From Paenibacillus alkalitolerans (GTDB lineage Bacteria > Bacillota > Bacilli > Paenibacillales > YIM-B00363): DNA of 64,000 nucleotides. Under the pieces are notes generated by a model. That model was not told the DNA's origin. It did not search any database and worked only from the letters and a program-made list of their open reading frames with translations. This document shows, in pieces, positions 9,715 to 20,913 of the stretch (the first letter of the stretch is position 1; each line of letters opens with the position of its first letter). Location of the stretch: the NCBI RefSeq assembly GCF_016482785.1, contig NZ_JAEMXM010000001.1:695767-759766 (forward strand), read 5' to 3'. The translations under genes were made by a program, and so were the position numbers.

Positions 9715-10641
9715 CTACCCGTCGTCCTCCGAGATCGGATTTGCCGGCAGCGCGGTCTTTGCAATTTTTCCGTCCAATTTCTCGTAATCATAATATCGAA
9801 TCGTCTTATACAGCTCCGCGCGGGTTTGCATATCATTCAACGATCCGGATTGTGTGCCGATTGCGCCGATTTCCGCGAAAACTCTTTCGTATGCCTTCGC
9901 GGCCACCCGCAAAGATGAGACGGGATAGATGACCATGCGATATCCCCAGCTTTCAAATTGCTCCGCGGTATAGTACGGAGTCCTGCCGAATTCGGTCATG
10001 TTTGCAAGCAGCGGACAATGTACGGCGGCGCTGAAGAGTTTGAACTCCTCTTCGCTTTCCAACGCTTCCGGGAATATGCCGTCCGCGCCCGCCTCAATAT
10101 ATCGATGAGCCCTTTCGATCGCCGAATCGATCCCCTCCACGCTCTTCGCATCCGTCCGGGCGATTACATAAAGCGTAGGACTCACTTCTTTGATCGTACG
10201 AATTTTTTGAACCATTTCTTCTGCCGGAATCAGCTTCTTCCCGTTCAAGTGTCCGCACTTCTTCGGCATTTCCTGATCCTCGATTTGCACCGCTGCCGCC
10301 TTCGCCTCGACCATCTCCTTTGCGGTCCGGGCGACATTCAATATCCCTCCGAAGCCCGTATCGATGTCAACAAGCACGGGAAGGCCCGAAGCGCGCACCA
10401 GCTCGCGGGCACGCTCCGCCACCTCGTTCGAATAGATCAAGCCCAAATCCGGCAAACCTCGGCTTGCCGTATATGCGGCTCCGGAAAGATAGATCGCTCT
10501 AAAGTCAAATTGCTTTGCAATTCTAGCCGCCATCCCGTCGTGCGTACCGGGAATTTTTACAATCGATCCGCTGCAAACAAGTTTTCTAAATTGCTCCGCC
10601 AGCTGCCTCTGTTCCGCTTCTTCTTCAATCAGCCACGACAT
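9715..10641 (-). CDS. prpB: methylisocitrate lyase
   Basis: A 308-residue member of the isocitrate lyase/PEP mutase superfamily. It cleaves 2-methylisocitrate to pyruvate and succinate, the last step of the methylcitrate cycle for propionyl-CoA. Visible motifs: LVDIDTGFGG (Mg2+-binding aspartate), the catalytic loop KKCGHLNGKKL with the active-site Cys, and RTDA. Length fits PrpB (~300) and not isocitrate lyase (~430). It is the last gene of the ten-gene minus-strand operon and equals B. subtilis yqiQ in position after mmgE. Confidence 0.93.
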   Translation of the reverse strand: MSWLIEEEAEQRQLAEQFRKLVCSGSIVKIPGTHDGMAARIAKQFDFRAIYLSGAAYTASRGLPDLGLIYSNEVAERARELVRASGLPVLVDIDTGFGGILNVARTAKEMVEAKAAAVQIEDQEMPKKCGHLNGKKLIPAEEMVQKIRTIKEVSPTLYVIARTDAKSVEGIDSAIERAHRYIEAGADGIFPEALESEEEFKLFSAAVHCPLLANMTEFGRTPYYTAEQFESWGYRMVIYPVSSLRVAAKAYERVFAEIGAIGTQSGSLNDMQTRAELYKTIRYYDYEKLDGKIAKTALPANPISEDDG

Positions 10642-10661
10642 ACGCTACCTCCGGTGAACCG

Positions 10662-12077
10662 TCATATAACAAACATACTCATAAATTGCGGAACCGTCAT
10701 CCCGGTCAGACAATTGAAATCGAACGTTTGCCGAATAATTTCGGCCGTCCTCTTCCGCGGAAATCTAGTGGACAAGCTTGCTTCGCACTTTTCGATCACC
10801 TTAGGCAAACCTTCGTATCTGCGCCTGCGGTGTCCGATCGGATATTCGCACACAACCTTCTCGGTTTCGGTACCGTCCTTGAATCGGATTTGTATCGCGT
10901 TTGCAATGGAACGTTTGTCAGGATTAAGGTAATCTTCGCTATACTGTTTGTCTTCAACGACAACCATCTTTTCCCGGAGCGCATCGATTCTCGGATCGCT
11001 TGCCGTCTCGTCCTCGTAATGCTCCGCGATTAAGTTGCCGTAAATCAACGCGACGGCGACCATATATTGCAAGCAATGGTCCCGATCCGCCGGATTCGTC
11101 AGAGGACCTTTCTTGTCGATGATGCGAATCGCGGATTGATGCGTAGTCAATGTGATGCGGCTGATATCGTCGAGACGGTCCTTTACTGTATTATGTAGAG
11201 CAAAGGCGCACTCGACCGCCGTCTGTGCGTGAAATTCCGCCGGGAAGCTTATTTTGAATAACACGTTCTCCATTACATATGTCCCGAGCGGGCGTCCGAG
11301 TTTTAATTCCTGTCCTTTACATAAAACGTCCTGAAACCCCCATTTGTCCGCGGATAGCGCGGTTGCGTACCCCATCTCGCCGATTAGCGCCATTAGAGCG
11401 AGCCGGACCGCACGGCTGGCGGCGTCGCCCGCCGCCCAAGATTTGCGCGAGCCTGTGTTCGGCGCTTGACGGTATGTTCTCAAGCTTCCCCCGTCAAGCC
11501 ATGCGTTGGAAAGAGCGTTTACGATCTCCTCCTTGGTGCCGCCTAATATGGCGGTTACAACTGCCGTGGAGGCGATTTTGACAAAGAGCACATGATCCAA
11601 CCCGACGCGGTTCAAGCTGTTTTCCAGCGCCAAGACCCCTTGAATTTCATGAGCTTTAACCGCTGCCGTCAATACGTCCTTCATCGTAAGCGGCGATTTC
11701 CCTTCGGATATCCGGCAGCGGCTTACATAATCCGACACTGCAAGTATGCTGCCCAGATTGTCCGAAGGGTGACCCCATTCCGCGGCCAGCCAAGTATCGT
11801 TGTAATCGAGCCAGCGAATCATGCAGCCGATATTGAATGCCGCATGAACCGGATCCAGCTCATATCTCGTACCGGGTACCCTCGCCCCGCCCGTCAAATA
11901 CGCTCCGGGCACAATCGGCCCTATATGCTTGGCGCATTCCGGAAACCGCAATGACAGGATTGCCGTCCCCATCGAGTCCATCAATACATACTGTGCAATT
12001 CGATAAGCCTCATCGCTCTCAACAATATAATCCGTTACATAATCCGCTATATCGATCAACAGCCGGTCCGTCTTCAT
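10662..12077 (-). CDS. mmgE: 2-methylcitrate dehydratase (MmgE/PrpD family)
   Basis: A 471-residue MmgE/PrpD-family protein, the same length class as B. subtilis MmgE (~472). It dehydrates and rehydrates 2-methylcitrate to 2-methylisocitrate without an iron-sulfur cluster. Recognisable segments include the N-terminal [17 protein letters not shown]-type helix and [21 protein letters not shown], a PrpD hallmark around residue 90. The C-terminal half contains HHxxP-like and PIGHRRRR elements. It lies 20 nt downstream of methylcitrate synthase and 20 nt upstream of prpB, completing the methylcitrate cycle. Confidence 0.92.
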   Translation of the reverse strand: MKTDRLLIDIADYVTDYIVESDEAYRIAQYVLMDSMGTAILSLRFPECAKHIGPIVPGAYLTGGARVPGTRYELDPVHAAFNIGCMIRWLDYNDTWLAAEWGHPSDNLGSILAVSDYVSRCRISEGKSPLTMKDVLTAAVKAHEIQGVLALENSLNRVGLDHVLFVKIASTAVVTAILGGTKEEIVNALSNAWLDGGSLRTYRQAPNTGSRKSWAAGDAASRAVRLALMALIGEMGYATALSADKWGFQDVLCKGQELKLGRPLGTYVMENVLFKISFPAEFHAQTAVECAFALHNTVKDRLDDISRITLTTHQSAIRIIDKKGPLTNPADRDHCLQYMVAVALIYGNLIAEHYEDETASDPRIDALREKMVVVEDKQYSEDYLNPDKRSIANAIQIRFKDGTETEKVVCEYPIGHRRRRYEGLPKVIEKCEASLSTRFPRKRTAEIIRQTFDFNCLTGMTVPQFMSMFVI

Positions 12078-12097
12078 CTCGCAGTTTCCCCTCCACT

Positions 12098-13216
12098 CTA
12101 CTGATGCAAGCCTCGCGGTCCTCTATAAAGAACGCGTGGTCTGAACAGCCTGTTGTTCTCGTGCTGCTCCATCACATGGGCGCATATTCCGACCGTCCTG
12201 GCCGCAAGAAATACCGGGGTGAACAAATCGATCGGTATTCCGAGCAAATAGTATACAGGTGCGGCGTAATAATCCAAATTCGGATATAGATTTTTCTCGC
12301 GCTTCATGACATGTTCACCGATCACGCACATTTCGAATAATTCCTGTTCGTTCTTCTCTTTCGCGATTACCGATAATGCTTCTTTCATCAGCAAGGCGCG
12401 GGGGTCCGGCTTTCTCATATATACGCGGTGTCCGAAGCCCATAATGCGTTCTTTCTTGGCCAATTTCTCCAGTATCAACGGTTCGATTCCGGCTTTCGTG
12501 CCCGCTTCCAGAAGCATCTTCATCACGGCTTCGTTCGCGCCGCCATGCAGCGTTCCTTTCAGCGACGCCACCGAGCCGGTCAACGCTCCGTACATATCGG
12601 ATTGAGTGGAGGCGATAACCCGGGCGGCGAAGGTGGAGTTCGGCATTTCATGCTCGCTGTACACGATGAGAGATTGATCGAATATTTGTTCCTCCAATGA
12701 ACCTGGTACATTTCCTGTGATCATGTATAAAAAATTTCCTGTATAAGACAGATCCTTGCGCGGTTCCATGTGCGGCATTTTCAACACGGACCGGTAGCCG
12801 TTCGCAACGATTTGCGGCACCTTAGCCAGCAACCGGATCGATTTCCGGTAGTTCGCTTCCCCGGAACGATCTTCAAGCTCCGGATCGAAGCTTGCGATCG
12901 CGGAGATGCCCGTTCGCAATACATCCATTATGTTCGATTTCTCCGGAAGCAGCCTCAGCATGGACATGACGTCTTTGGGAAATTCGTATTCGGATTTCAA
13001 ATTCTCTTCCAACGAAGCTCTTTGTTCCTTGTCCGGCAAGGATCCGTCCAAGATTAGTCCGGCTATGTCCAAATAAGACGCCTTCTTTGCAAGCTCGATC
13101 AAATCGTATCCGCGCACTACGATTTCTTCATTTTCCACATCAAGGTAAGAAATGGACGTCTCGCTTGCAATTACGTTTTCCAGACCAGGCCGGTACTGTG
13201 CATCCGTCAATTCCAA
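12098..13216 (-). CDS. mmgD: 2-methylcitrate synthase / citrate synthase
   Basis: A 372-residue citrate synthase-fold enzyme condensing propionyl-CoA (and acetyl-CoA) with oxaloacetate. I place the start at TTG 13216, 5 nt after AAGGGG. It gives the N-terminus [19 protein letters not shown] and the exact length I recall for B. subtilis MmgD; an upstream in-frame start (13306) would overlap icmF by 59 nt. Motifs: [19 protein letters not shown] (first catalytic His), LHGGANE (second His), [15 protein letters not shown] and the C-terminal RLFRPRVLY. The gene sits 31 nt downstream of icmF, between the acyl-CoA and methylcitrate modules. Confidence 0.92.
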   Translation of the reverse strand: MELTDAQYRPGLENVIASETSISYLDVENEEIVVRGYDLIELAKKASYLDIAGLILDGSLPDKEQRASLEENLKSEYEFPKDVMSMLRLLPEKSNIMDVLRTGISAIASFDPELEDRSGEANYRKSIRLLAKVPQIVANGYRSVLKMPHMEPRKDLSYTGNFLYMITGNVPGSLEEQIFDQSLIVYSEHEMPNSTFAARVIASTQSDMYGALTGSVASLKGTLHGGANEAVMKMLLEAGTKAGIEPLILEKLAKKERIMGFGHRVYMRKPDPRALLMKEALSVIAKEKNEQELFEMCVIGEHVMKREKNLYPNLDYYAAPVYYLLGIPIDLFTPVFLAARTVGICAHVMEQHENNRLFRPRVLYRGPRGLHQ

Positions 13217-13247
13217 ACACACCCCTTCATTTGTGAGATGTTTTACA

Positions 13248-16200
13248 TCACATATTTCTGCGGTATTGTCCCCCCACCTCATACAGCGCGCTTGTGATTT
13301 GTCCAAGAGATGCGACTTTTACGGTTTCCATCAGCTCTTCGAAGATGTTACCGTTTGTAAGCGCAGCTTGCTTCAGACGCTCGAGTGCATCCGGGCATTT
13401 CGTTTCATGCTTTGTCCGGAAGGAATGAAGATTGGCGATTTGGGTTTGTTTTTCCTCTTCCGTCGAGCGGGCCAATTCGATTTCATCATTTTCTTTGCCG
13501 CCATTCGGATTTATGAACGTGTTCACGCCGATGATCGGCAATTGTCCGGAATGCTTCATTTGTTCGTAATAGAGAGATTCGTCTTGAATTTTTCCTCGCT
13601 GATACTGAGTTTCCATCGCCCCCAACACTCCGCCGCGATCGTTTAACCGTTGGAATTGCTCCAGAACGGCTTCCTCTAGAAGATCGGTCAGCTCTTCGAC
13701 AATAAAGGAGCCCTGCAGCGGATTTTCGTTTTTCGCCATGCCCATTTCCTTATTGATAATCATCTGAATCGCCATAGCCCGGCGAACGGAGTTCTCCGTC
13801 GGTGTCGTGACGGCTTCATCATAAGCGTTCGTATGCAAGGAATTGCAATTGTCATATATCGCAATCAAAGCTTGTAAAGTAGTGCGGATATCGTTAAAAT
13901 CCATCTCTTGCGCATGCAAGGATCGTCCGGACGTTTGAATGTGATATTTCAGTTTTTGGCTGCGGTCGTTTCCGTTGTATTTATGTTTAATGACAGTCGA
14001 CCAAATCCGGCGCGCCACGCGGCCCATGACGGCATATTCCGGATCCAGGCCGTTGCTGAAGAAGAAGGAGAGATTAGGGGCGAAATCGTCGATATGCATG
14101 CCGCGGCTTAAGTAATATTCGACATAAGTAAATCCGTTCGCCAGCGTAAACGCCAGCTGGGTAATCGGGTTGGCGCCGGCCTCGGCGATATGATAACCGC
14201 TGATGCTGACAGAGTAGTAGTTTCGCACGTTGTGATCGATGAAGTATTGTTGAATATCGCCCATCATTTTCAAAGCGAACTCGGTCGAGAAAATGCACGT
14301 GTTTTGTCCTTGGTCCTCTTTCAAAATGTCCGCTTGAACCGTACCGCGTACCGTTTGCAGCGTATAGGCTTTGATGTTTTCGTATTCTTCTAAATTTGGC
14401 TGCCGGCCCCCGTTCGTATGCGCAAAGCTTTGCACCTGCTGATCGATCGCGGCATTCATAAACATGGCCAATATAATCGGGGCAGGTCCGTTGATGGTCA
14501 TCGAGACGCTTGTAGAAGGATGGCATAAATCAAAGCCGGCAAACAGCTTCTTCATATCGTCTAAATTACAAACGTTGACGCCGCTGTTCCCGATTTTCCC
14601 GTATATGTCCGGCCGGACATCGGGGTCTTGCCCGTATAATGTGACGCTGTCGAAAGCGACGGACAACCGTTTCGCATCATCGTTCCGGCACAAGTAATGA
14701 AATCTGCGGTTCGTGCGTTCCGGCGTCCCTTCCCCGGCAAACTGACGCCGCGGATCTTCGTTGGTGCGCTTGAACGGAAATACGCCGGCCGTGTAAGGAA
14801 AATGACCGGGTACATTTTCCTTGAGAAGCCATCGCAATATTTCGCCGGATTCTTCGTACTTCGGCAGGCTGACTCTTGGAATTTTACTGCCGGACAGCGA
14901 CTCGGTATATAGTTGAGTGTAAATATGTTTATCGCGCACTTTAACCGCCAATGTCTCTTGCTTGTACGTTTCCCGGAGCTTCGGCCATTCGTCCAACAAT
15001 TTCTCGCAATCGGGGTGCAGCATCGATGCGTAATGCTCTATCATTCCGTCAAGCTTAGTTGAAATATATTCGGCTTCCCGTTCCGTAATGACCCGGCCCC
15101 GGTCAGCTTCGGCCAATTGCTTGGTTCCCGTCAATTGATGCAGCTTTCTGGCAGCTGAAACTTGTTCTTCAATAAACTTTTTGTACCCGCGAACGGTTTG
15201 AATGATTTCACCCAAATAACCGGTTCGATCCGGCGGAATGACTTCATTTTTCTTCGTAACCTTTCGAATTGAACCGTCATATTTTGCCGGCCGGCTGACT
15301 CCGGTTATCTGCTCCACCATCTTCATTAGGCAGGCGAACAGCACTTTGGTGCCCGGATCGTTGAATTGGCTGGCGATCGTAGCGAACACGGGCAGCTCCT
15401 CGTCCGGAACATCGAACAACTGCCGGCTTCGCTTATATTGCTTGCGCACGTCCCGCAGCGCATCCTCCGATCCCCTTCGCTCAAACTTATTGATGACGAT
15501 AACATCCGCCAAGTCGATCATATCGATTTTCTCGAGCTGCGTTGCCGCTCCGAAATCGCTTGTCATGACGTACACCGCAACATCGCATATCCCGACGATC
15601 GCAGAGCCGCCTTGACCGATTCCGCTCGTCTCGACAATTACAAACTCGTATCCGGCCGCCTTCACAATATTTATCGCGTCCTTAGTTGCATTGCTTATCT
15701 CCGATTTGGAGCCGCGTGTCGCCATACTGCGCATAAACACGCGCGGATTGTTGACCGCATTCATCCGAATGCGGTCGCCAAGCAGCGCTCCGCCCGACTT
15801 CAGCTTCGAAGGATCGACGGAAATAATTGCTATGGTGCGACCGGGGAAACTATCGAGATAGCGGCGCACCAATTCGTCAGTCAATGAGCTTTTGCCCGCT
15901 CCGCCTGTTCCTGTTATTCCGAGGACGGGGGCTGCCGGCTTGTTTGCAAGCAAATGCTTGACAGCGGCACGAAGAGATTCCGATTCGATATTTTCCTCTG
16001 CCATCGTTATTAATTTCGCAATCGAGCTCCAATTACGTTCCGTTAAACCGGCTACCTCTTGCTCCAACCGTTTCGGTGTCGGAAAATCGGACTCCCGAAC
16101 GATATGGTTGATCATACCTTGCAGTCCTAATTCGCGGCCGTCATCCGGGGAAAAGATTTTGGCAATGCCGTATCGCTCCAATTCCTCGATTTCCGAAGGG

Positions 16201-16514
16201 ATGATGACACCACCCCCGCCGGCGAATATTTTTATATGACCCGCCCCCTTCTCCCGAAGCAAGTCAACCATGTATTTCAAATACTCGACATGACCGCCTT
16301 GATAAGAGCTTACGGCGATCGCTTGCACATCTTCTTGAATCGCCGCATTTACAACCTCTTCCGCCGAACGGTTATGTCCGAGGTGGATCACTTCCGTACC
16401 GGAAGCCTGGAGTATCCGTCTTATGATATTAATGGAGGCGTCATGTCCGTCAAACAAAGAAGCAGCCGTAACGACACGCACATTGTTTTTCGGCCGTAAT
16501 ACAAGCGTCTCCAA
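13248..16514 (-). CDS. icmF: fused isobutyryl-CoA mutase IcmF (B12-dependent, with G-protein chaperone)
   Basis: A 1088-residue three-part fusion. Residues ~10-140 are the cobalamin-binding domain ([12 protein letters not shown], with His 24 as base-off ligand). Residues ~195-420 are a MeaB-like GTPase (P-loop GTGGAGKSS at 201-209, [28 protein letters not shown]). Residues ~550-1088 are the mutase TIM barrel. The substrate-site segment [20 protein letters not shown] has the Phe of isobutyryl-CoA mutases instead of the Tyr-containing pattern of methylmalonyl-CoA mutase. It interconverts isobutyryl-CoA and n-butyryl-CoA. The start is TTG 16514, 8 nt after AAGGTGG; an ATG at 16521 is out of frame. 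In B. subtilis no such gene lies between mmgC and mmgD. Confidence 0.93.
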   Translation of the reverse strand: METLVLRPKNNVRVVTAASLFDGHDASINIIRRILQASGTEVIHLGHNRSAEEVVNAAIQEDVQAIAVSSYQGGHVEYLKYMVDLLREKGAGHIKIFAGGGGVIIPSEIEELERYGIAKIFSPDDGRELGLQGMINHIVRESDFPTPKRLEQEVAGLTERNWSSIAKLITMAEENIESESLRAAVKHLLANKPAAPVLGITGTGGAGKSSLTDELVRRYLDSFPGRTIAIISVDPSKLKSGGALLGDRIRMNAVNNPRVFMRSMATRGSKSEISNATKDAINIVKAAGYEFVIVETSGIGQGGSAIVGICDVAVYVMTSDFGAATQLEKIDMIDLADVIVINKFERRGSEDALRDVRKQYKRSRQLFDVPDEELPVFATIASQFNDPGTKVLFACLMKMVEQITGVSRPAKYDGSIRKVTKKNEVIPPDRTGYLGEIIQTVRGYKKFIEEQVSAARKLHQLTGTKQLAEADRGRVITEREAEYISTKLDGMIEHYASMLHPDCEKLLDEWPKLRETYKQETLAVKVRDKHIYTQLYTESLSGSKIPRVSLPKYEESGEILRWLLKENVPGHFPYTAGVFPFKRTNEDPRRQFAGEGTPERTNRRFHYLCRNDDAKRLSVAFDSVTLYGQDPDVRPDIYGKIGNSGVNVCNLDDMKKLFAGFDLCHPSTSVSMTINGPAPIILAMFMNAAIDQQVQSFAHTNGGRQPNLEEYENIKAYTLQTVRGTVQADILKEDQGQNTCIFSTEFALKMMGDIQQYFIDHNVRNYYSVSISGYHIAEAGANPITQLAFTLANGFTYVEYYLSRGMHIDDFAPNLSFFFSNGLDPEYAVMGRVARRIWSTVIKHKYNGNDRSQKLKYHIQTSGRSLHAQEMDFNDIRTTLQALIAIYDNCNSLHTNAYDEAVTTPTENSVRRAMAIQMIINKEMGMAKNENPLQGSFIVEELTDLLEEAVLEQFQRLNDRGGVLGAMETQYQRGKIQDESLYYEQMKHSGQLPIIGVNTFINPNGGKENDEIELARSTEEEKQTQIANLHSFRTKHETKCPDALERLKQAALTNGNIFEELMETVKVASLGQITSALYEVGGQYRRNM

Positions 16515-16533
16515 CGTTCATTCCACCTTACGA

Positions 16534-17676
16534 TTAGTCTTTAAGCAAATGTTTGGAGATCACGTTCCTTTGAATTTCGTTGGTGCCTTCGTAGATTTGC
16601 GTCGCTTTTGCGTCCCGGAACAGCCTTTCTACCGGGTATTCCCGCATATAACCGTACCCGCCGTGGATTTGAACCGCCTCAATGGCGGCTTCCATGGCGG
16701 AATCCGAACTAAACCTCTTCGCCATGGACGCTTCTTTGGCGCATTTCAACCCCCTGGATCTTAAATGGGCCGCTTGGTAAACGAGCAGCTTTGCCGCTTC
16801 CGCCTTAGTCGCCATGTCGGCCAGCTTGAATGCAACCGCTTGGTGGGAAGCGATCGGCTTCCCGAATTGACGGCGTCTCTTCGCATAATCGACGGAGTAT
16901 TCCAAAGCGGCTTCCGCGATGCCTAAAGCTTGTGCCGCAATGCCGATTCTTCCGGCGTCAAGATTGTCCAGCGCGATCTTAAATCCTTCTCCTTCTCGCC
17001 CCAACAAATTTTCCGAAGGCACCTCCGCATTGTCAAAGATGAGCTCGGTTGTGCTGGAGCCGTGCAAGCCCAACTTCTTCTCTCTTTTCCCCACCGTAAA
17101 ACCGGCAATCCCCTTCTCCACGATAAAGGCGGATATACCTTTCGTTCCTTGAGCCGGATCCGTTACGGCGAAAGTTATATACGTATCAGCATACCCTCCG
17201 TTCGTTATGAAACTTTTAGTTCCGTTCAAGATATACCGGTCACCCCTCCTTACCGCGGATGTGCGAATACTTGCGGAATCGGAACCGGAGTTCGGTTCGG
17301 TTAACGCAAACGCGGCGATAAACTCGCCTGAAGCCAGCTTGGGTACGTACTTTCTCTTTTGCTCATCATTTCCGTAATAAACAATCGGATTCGTTCCAAC
17401 CGAAGTGTGTACCGACAAAATGACGCCTACGGCCGCGCTTACCTTTGAAATCTCATGAATTGCCAAAATGTTCGACGTAAAATCCGCGCCCGCCCCGCCC
17501 CATTCCTCAGGAACCGAAATTCCCATCAAGCCGACTTCCCCCATCTTCCGGACGGATTTCAGCGGGAATTCGTCCTTCTCCTCCATCGACTCAATTGCAG
17601 GCGCAATTTCTTTGCGGGCAAAATCTCGAATCATACTTCGAAGCGCTTCTTGTTCGCTCGTCAACGGCAACATCAT
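16534..17676 (-). CDS. mmgC: short-chain acyl-CoA dehydrogenase
   Basis: A 380-residue FAD-dependent acyl-CoA dehydrogenase. Family motifs: AFALTEPNSGSDSASI (flavin contact) and GTKSFITNGG. The C-terminal YGYMREYPVERLFRDAKATQIYEGTNEIQR carries the catalytic Glu in IYEGTNE near residue 365. In this operon it should oxidise n-butyryl-CoA to crotonyl-CoA after IcmF, and perhaps 2-methylbutanoyl-CoA or isobutyryl-CoA directly. It holds the mmgC position, between the hydroxyacyl-CoA dehydrogenase and icmF. Electrons would pass to ETF, which is not encoded in this window. Confidence 0.93.
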   Translation of the reverse strand: MMLPLTSEQEALRSMIRDFARKEIAPAIESMEEKDEFPLKSVRKMGEVGLMGISVPEEWGGAGADFTSNILAIHEISKVSAAVGVILSVHTSVGTNPIVYYGNDEQKRKYVPKLASGEFIAAFALTEPNSGSDSASIRTSAVRRGDRYILNGTKSFITNGGYADTYITFAVTDPAQGTKGISAFIVEKGIAGFTVGKREKKLGLHGSSTTELIFDNAEVPSENLLGREGEGFKIALDNLDAGRIGIAAQALGIAEAALEYSVDYAKRRRQFGKPIASHQAVAFKLADMATKAEAAKLLVYQAAHLRSRGLKCAKEASMAKRFSSDSAMEAAIEAVQIHGGYGYMREYPVERLFRDAKATQIYEGTNEIQRNVISKHLLKD

Positions 17677-17700
17677 GCTGCATGCACTTCCTCCACGCTG

Positions 17701-18552
17701 TTATTCGTAGATGTAAAAGCCGCGTCCTGATTTTCGTCCCAACCAACCCGCTTTCACATATTTTCGAAGCAGCGGGCAAGGGCGATATTTGGAATCGCCG
17801 AAACCATCATGCAATACTTCCATAATATAAAGACATGTATCCAAACCGATAAAATCCGCAAGCGTTAACGGACCCATCGGATGATTCATTCCCAGCTTCA
17901 TGATCTCATCCACCGCTTTTGGAGCCGCAACCCCTTCATAAACGCAATAAATCGCCTCGTTGATCATCGGCATCAGCACGCGGTTCGAAACGAAACCGGG
18001 AAAGTCTTTGACTTCAACGGGAATCTTGCCCATTTGTTTAGACAGCTCACCGATCACCGCGTAAGTTTCATCCGAGGTGGCGATACCGCGGATGACCTCG
18101 ATTAATTTCATAACCGGCACCGGATTCATGAAATGCATGCCGATTACTTTATCCGGACGCTTCGTTGCCGCTGCAAGCTCCGTAATGGACAGAGAAGATG
18201 TATTGCTTGCCAATATCGCATGCGGAGGACACTTCTCATCCAGCTCCTTAAACACATCCGTCTTTGCTTGCATATTTTCAATGACCGCTTCTATTACAAA
18301 ATCCGCTTCTTTGGCATCGGACAAATCGGTGGACAAAGCGATTCGGCTGACGATTTCATTCATTTCTTCCGGACTTCTTCTGCCGTTCTCAACATCCCGC
18401 GAAACGTTCCTCATGATCGTATTTAGACCTTTTTTGACGAACAAAGGATTGATATCATTCATTATTACTTGCAATCCTGACGCTGCGGCAACCTGAGCGA
18501 TCCCGCTTCCCATCTGTCCCGCCCCGATCACCATTACCTTATGAACCGCCAT
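17701..18552 (-). CDS. mmgB: 3-hydroxybutyryl-CoA dehydrogenase
   Basis: A 283-residue NAD(P)-dependent dehydrogenase oxidising 3-hydroxybutyryl-CoA to acetoacetyl-CoA. ATG 18552 overlaps the thiolase stop (TGATG), giving translational coupling; the longer upstream reading is rejected because it delays the Rossmann strand. [18 protein letters not shown] is the dinucleotide motif. [13 protein letters not shown] and [19 protein letters not shown] carry the catalytic Ser/His/Asn framework, and [19 protein letters not shown] is the C-terminal dimer domain. It matches B. subtilis MmgB in size and position. Confidence 0.94.
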   Translation of the reverse strand: MAVHKVMVIGAGQMGSGIAQVAAASGLQVIMNDINPLFVKKGLNTIMRNVSRDVENGRRSPEEMNEIVSRIALSTDLSDAKEADFVIEAVIENMQAKTDVFKELDEKCPPHAILASNTSSLSITELAAATKRPDKVIGMHFMNPVPVMKLIEVIRGIATSDETYAVIGELSKQMGKIPVEVKDFPGFVSNRVLMPMINEAIYCVYEGVAAPKAVDEIMKLGMNHPMGPLTLADFIGLDTCLYIMEVLHDGFGDSKYRPCPLLRKYVKAGWLGRKSGRGFYIYE

Positions 18553-19745
18553 CACTTGTCTCCTTCCACCTCGACCAAAATCGCATCTCCTTGCGCCGCT
18601 CCGCTGCATATTGCCGCAACACCCAGCCCCCCGCCGCGGCGGCGAAGCTCGTAAATGAGAGTCATCAGGATACGCGCGCCGCTCGCTCCTATCGGATGAC
18701 CTAACGCGACCGCTCCGCCGTTTACGTTCACCTTCTCCGGATCCAAGCCAAGGATTTTACCGCTGGTAAGAACAACCGCTGCGAACGCTTCGTTGATTTC
18801 AAACAAATCGATATCGTGCAGCGAATATCCGGTTTTCTTCATCAGCTTCCGGATGGCCAGAGCAGGTGTCGTGGCAATGTAAGGCGCTTCCTGTCCGGCC
18901 TCGGCGTGCCCGAGGATTGCGGCAAGCGGCCGTTTACCCAGAGCTCGCGCCTTCTCTTCTCTCATCAACACGAGAGCTCCCGCCCCGTCATTCACGCCCG
19001 GCGCGTTCCCGGCCGTGACGGTTCCATCCTTGTCGAAGATGGGAGCCAGTTTAGCGAGCGATTCTAAACTTGTGTCCTTGCGGGGTGCTTCGTCAGTGTC
19101 AACGGCGATCTCATCGCCGCTTCTTTGCCGGATCCGAACCGGCACGATTTCTTCCCGGAATTTGTCTTCTTCTATCGCGCCGATCGCTCTGCGGTGACTT
19201 CGCAGCGCCCATGAGTCTTGTTCCGAACGGGATATGTTATATTCCCCCGCAACCATGCTGCCGTGCACAGCCATATGAACTTGCCGGAACGGACAAGTCA
19301 GGCCGTCATGCACCATGAGATCGAGCAGCGCTGCGTTTCCCATTCGATTGCCCCATCGCATATTCGGGATTGCATAAGGGGCGTTGCTCATGCTCTCCAT
19401 GCCGCCCGCCACAATAACGTCCGCATCCCCGGAGCGAATGATTTGATCGGCGAGCGTTACTGCCCTCATTCCGGATGCGCATACTTTATTGATCGTCTCC
19501 GAAGCCACATCCCACGGAAGACCGGCAATTCTCGCCGCTTGCCGGGATGGGATCTGTCCGCAGCCTGCCTGAAGCACCATTCCCACAATGACTTCGTCCG
19601 CTTGCTCCTCACGAATGCCGGCGCGGCTAAGCGACTCGCGGATGACGATGCCACCCAAATCGACGGCCTGCAATTGCTTCAAACAACCGCCAAATTTCCC
19701 GAAAGGGGTTCTTGCCGCACTGACGATAACCGTTCTTTTCGACAT
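18552..19745 (-). CDS. mmgA: acetyl-CoA C-acetyltransferase (thiolase)
   Basis: A 397-residue thiolase that cleaves acetoacetyl-CoA to two acetyl-CoA. The catalytic residues are Cys 89 in [10 protein letters not shown], His 350 in [13 protein letters not shown] and Cys 380 in ICSGAAQGD. The usual CxGGG loop is replaced by CSGAAQG, a variation seen in the family. It is followed by a 1-nt-overlapping dehydrogenase gene and preceded by the BCKDH E2 gene (20 nt away), which joins the mmg-like block to the bkd-like block. Cleavage of 2-methylacetoacetyl-CoA from isoleucine is also possible and would yield the propionyl-CoA used by mmgD. Confidence 0.94.
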   Translation of the reverse strand: MSKRTVIVSAARTPFGKFGGCLKQLQAVDLGGIVIRESLSRAGIREEQADEVIVGMVLQAGCGQIPSRQAARIAGLPWDVASETINKVCASGMRAVTLADQIIRSGDADVIVAGGMESMSNAPYAIPNMRWGNRMGNAALLDLMVHDGLTCPFRQVHMAVHGSMVAGEYNISRSEQDSWALRSHRRAIGAIEEDKFREEIVPVRIRQRSGDEIAVDTDEAPRKDTSLESLAKLAPIFDKDGTVTAGNAPGVNDGAGALVLMREEKARALGKRPLAAILGHAEAGQEAPYIATTPALAIRKLMKKTGYSLHDIDLFEINEAFAAVVLTSGKILGLDPEKVNVNGGAVALGHPIGASGARILMTLIYELRRRGGGLGVAAICSGAAQGDAILVEVEGDK

Positions 19746-19765
19746 GGCGACGCCTCCGATCCCGC

Positions 19766-20896
19766 TTAATAAAGCTTGGTTTCCGGGTCGTAGTTTTCAA
19801 GCCGTTTCCTTACATTATGCAGGAATCGCCCGCATAGAAGACCGTCTAACACACGATGATCCAAAGAGAGACAAATATTTACCATATCCCGGATCGCTAT
19901 CATATTGTTAGCGATTACAACCGGCCGCTTGACGATTGCTTCGACGCTTAGGATCGCGGCTTGCGGCGGATTGACAATCGGTGCTGAAGCAATCGAACCG
20001 AAAGCGCCTGTGTTGTTAACAGTGAAGGTTCCATCGGACGTATCGTCGGCGGCAAGCTTGCCTTCTTTACATTTCCTGATTAACTCATCCGCAGTCTTTG
20101 CGATTTCTGCGATGTTTTTTTGATCGGCATGTTTGATTACCGGAACGAACAGCGCGGTATCGGTCGCCACAGCAATCGAGATGTTGACGGCTTTTTTTAC
20201 GATGATTTTGTCTCCGCCCCACTGCGAGTTTATTATCGGATATTCTTTTAACGCTTCCGTTACCGCTTTAATAAAGAAGGGCAGATAAGTAAGTTTGATT
20301 CCTTCTTTCTTCATAAATTCATCCTTAACCCGATTCCGGTATTCGACCATATTGGTAACATCGCATTCCACCATCGTCCAGGCGTGAGGAGCTTCGTTCT
20401 TGCTTTGGACCATTCGATTCGCGATCGTTGCACGAACCGACGTTACAGGAATGACCCGATCCTGATCTTCATTGAATTGTTTTTTCCTTGCCGAAGCCTC
20501 CAACATGTCCTTCCGTGTAACCCGTCCGCCTTCGCCCGTTCCTTGAATAGCGGAAGGATCCAGGTTATGCTCATGCGCAAGCCTCAATACGGCAGGCGAA
20601 TAGAGAACCGCGGCGGCATCCTTTGTTTCCGGATCATTGTGCTGCTCCGGCCCCGGTTCATCCGTTTCAATGCTGCAGATCAAAGCGCCGACGGCAACCG
20701 TCTCGCCCTCAGCCGCAACAATCTCGCTAATCGTTCCGCTCACCGTTGACGGCACTTCCGTCGTTACTTTGTCAGTCGTCACTTCGCAGATGGGATCATA
20801 AGCGTTTACTTTATCTCCTTCTTGAACGAGCCATCTTTCAATCGTTCCCTCGACAACACTTTCACCGAGCTGGGGCATGAACACTTTTTCACCCAT
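19766..20896 (-). CDS. bkdB: branched-chain 2-oxo acid dehydrogenase E2 (dihydrolipoyl acyltransferase)
   Basis: A 376-residue E2 subunit. The lipoyl domain (residues 1-80) carries the lipoate Lys 43 in [14 protein letters not shown] peripheral-subunit-binding domain lies at about 108-145 ([22 protein letters not shown]). The catalytic CoA-acyltransferase domain fills about 155-376 and ends with the active-site LDHRVLDG. It is shorter than average because only one lipoyl domain and short linkers are present. It forms the core of the BCKDH complex with the two E1 subunits encoded upstream. No E3 gene (lipoamide dehydrogenase) is in the operon, so E3 must be supplied elsewhere. Confidence 0.93.
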   Translation of the reverse strand: MGEKVFMPQLGESVVEGTIERWLVQEGDKVNAYDPICEVTTDKVTTEVPSTVSGTISEIVAAEGETVAVGALICSIETDEPGPEQHNDPETKDAAAVLYSPAVLRLAHEHNLDPSAIQGTGEGGRVTRKDMLEASARKKQFNEDQDRVIPVTSVRATIANRMVQSKNEAPHAWTMVECDVTNMVEYRNRVKDEFMKKEGIKLTYLPFFIKAVTEALKEYPIINSQWGGDKIIVKKAVNISIAVATDTALFVPVIKHADQKNIAEIAKTADELIRKCKEGKLAADDTSDGTFTVNNTGAFGSIASAPIVNPPQAAILSVEAIVKRPVVIANNMIAIRDMVNICLSLDHRVLDGLLCGRFLHNVRKRLENYDPETKLY

Positions 20897-20913
20897 GCTG
20901 GCCTCCCACTGGT

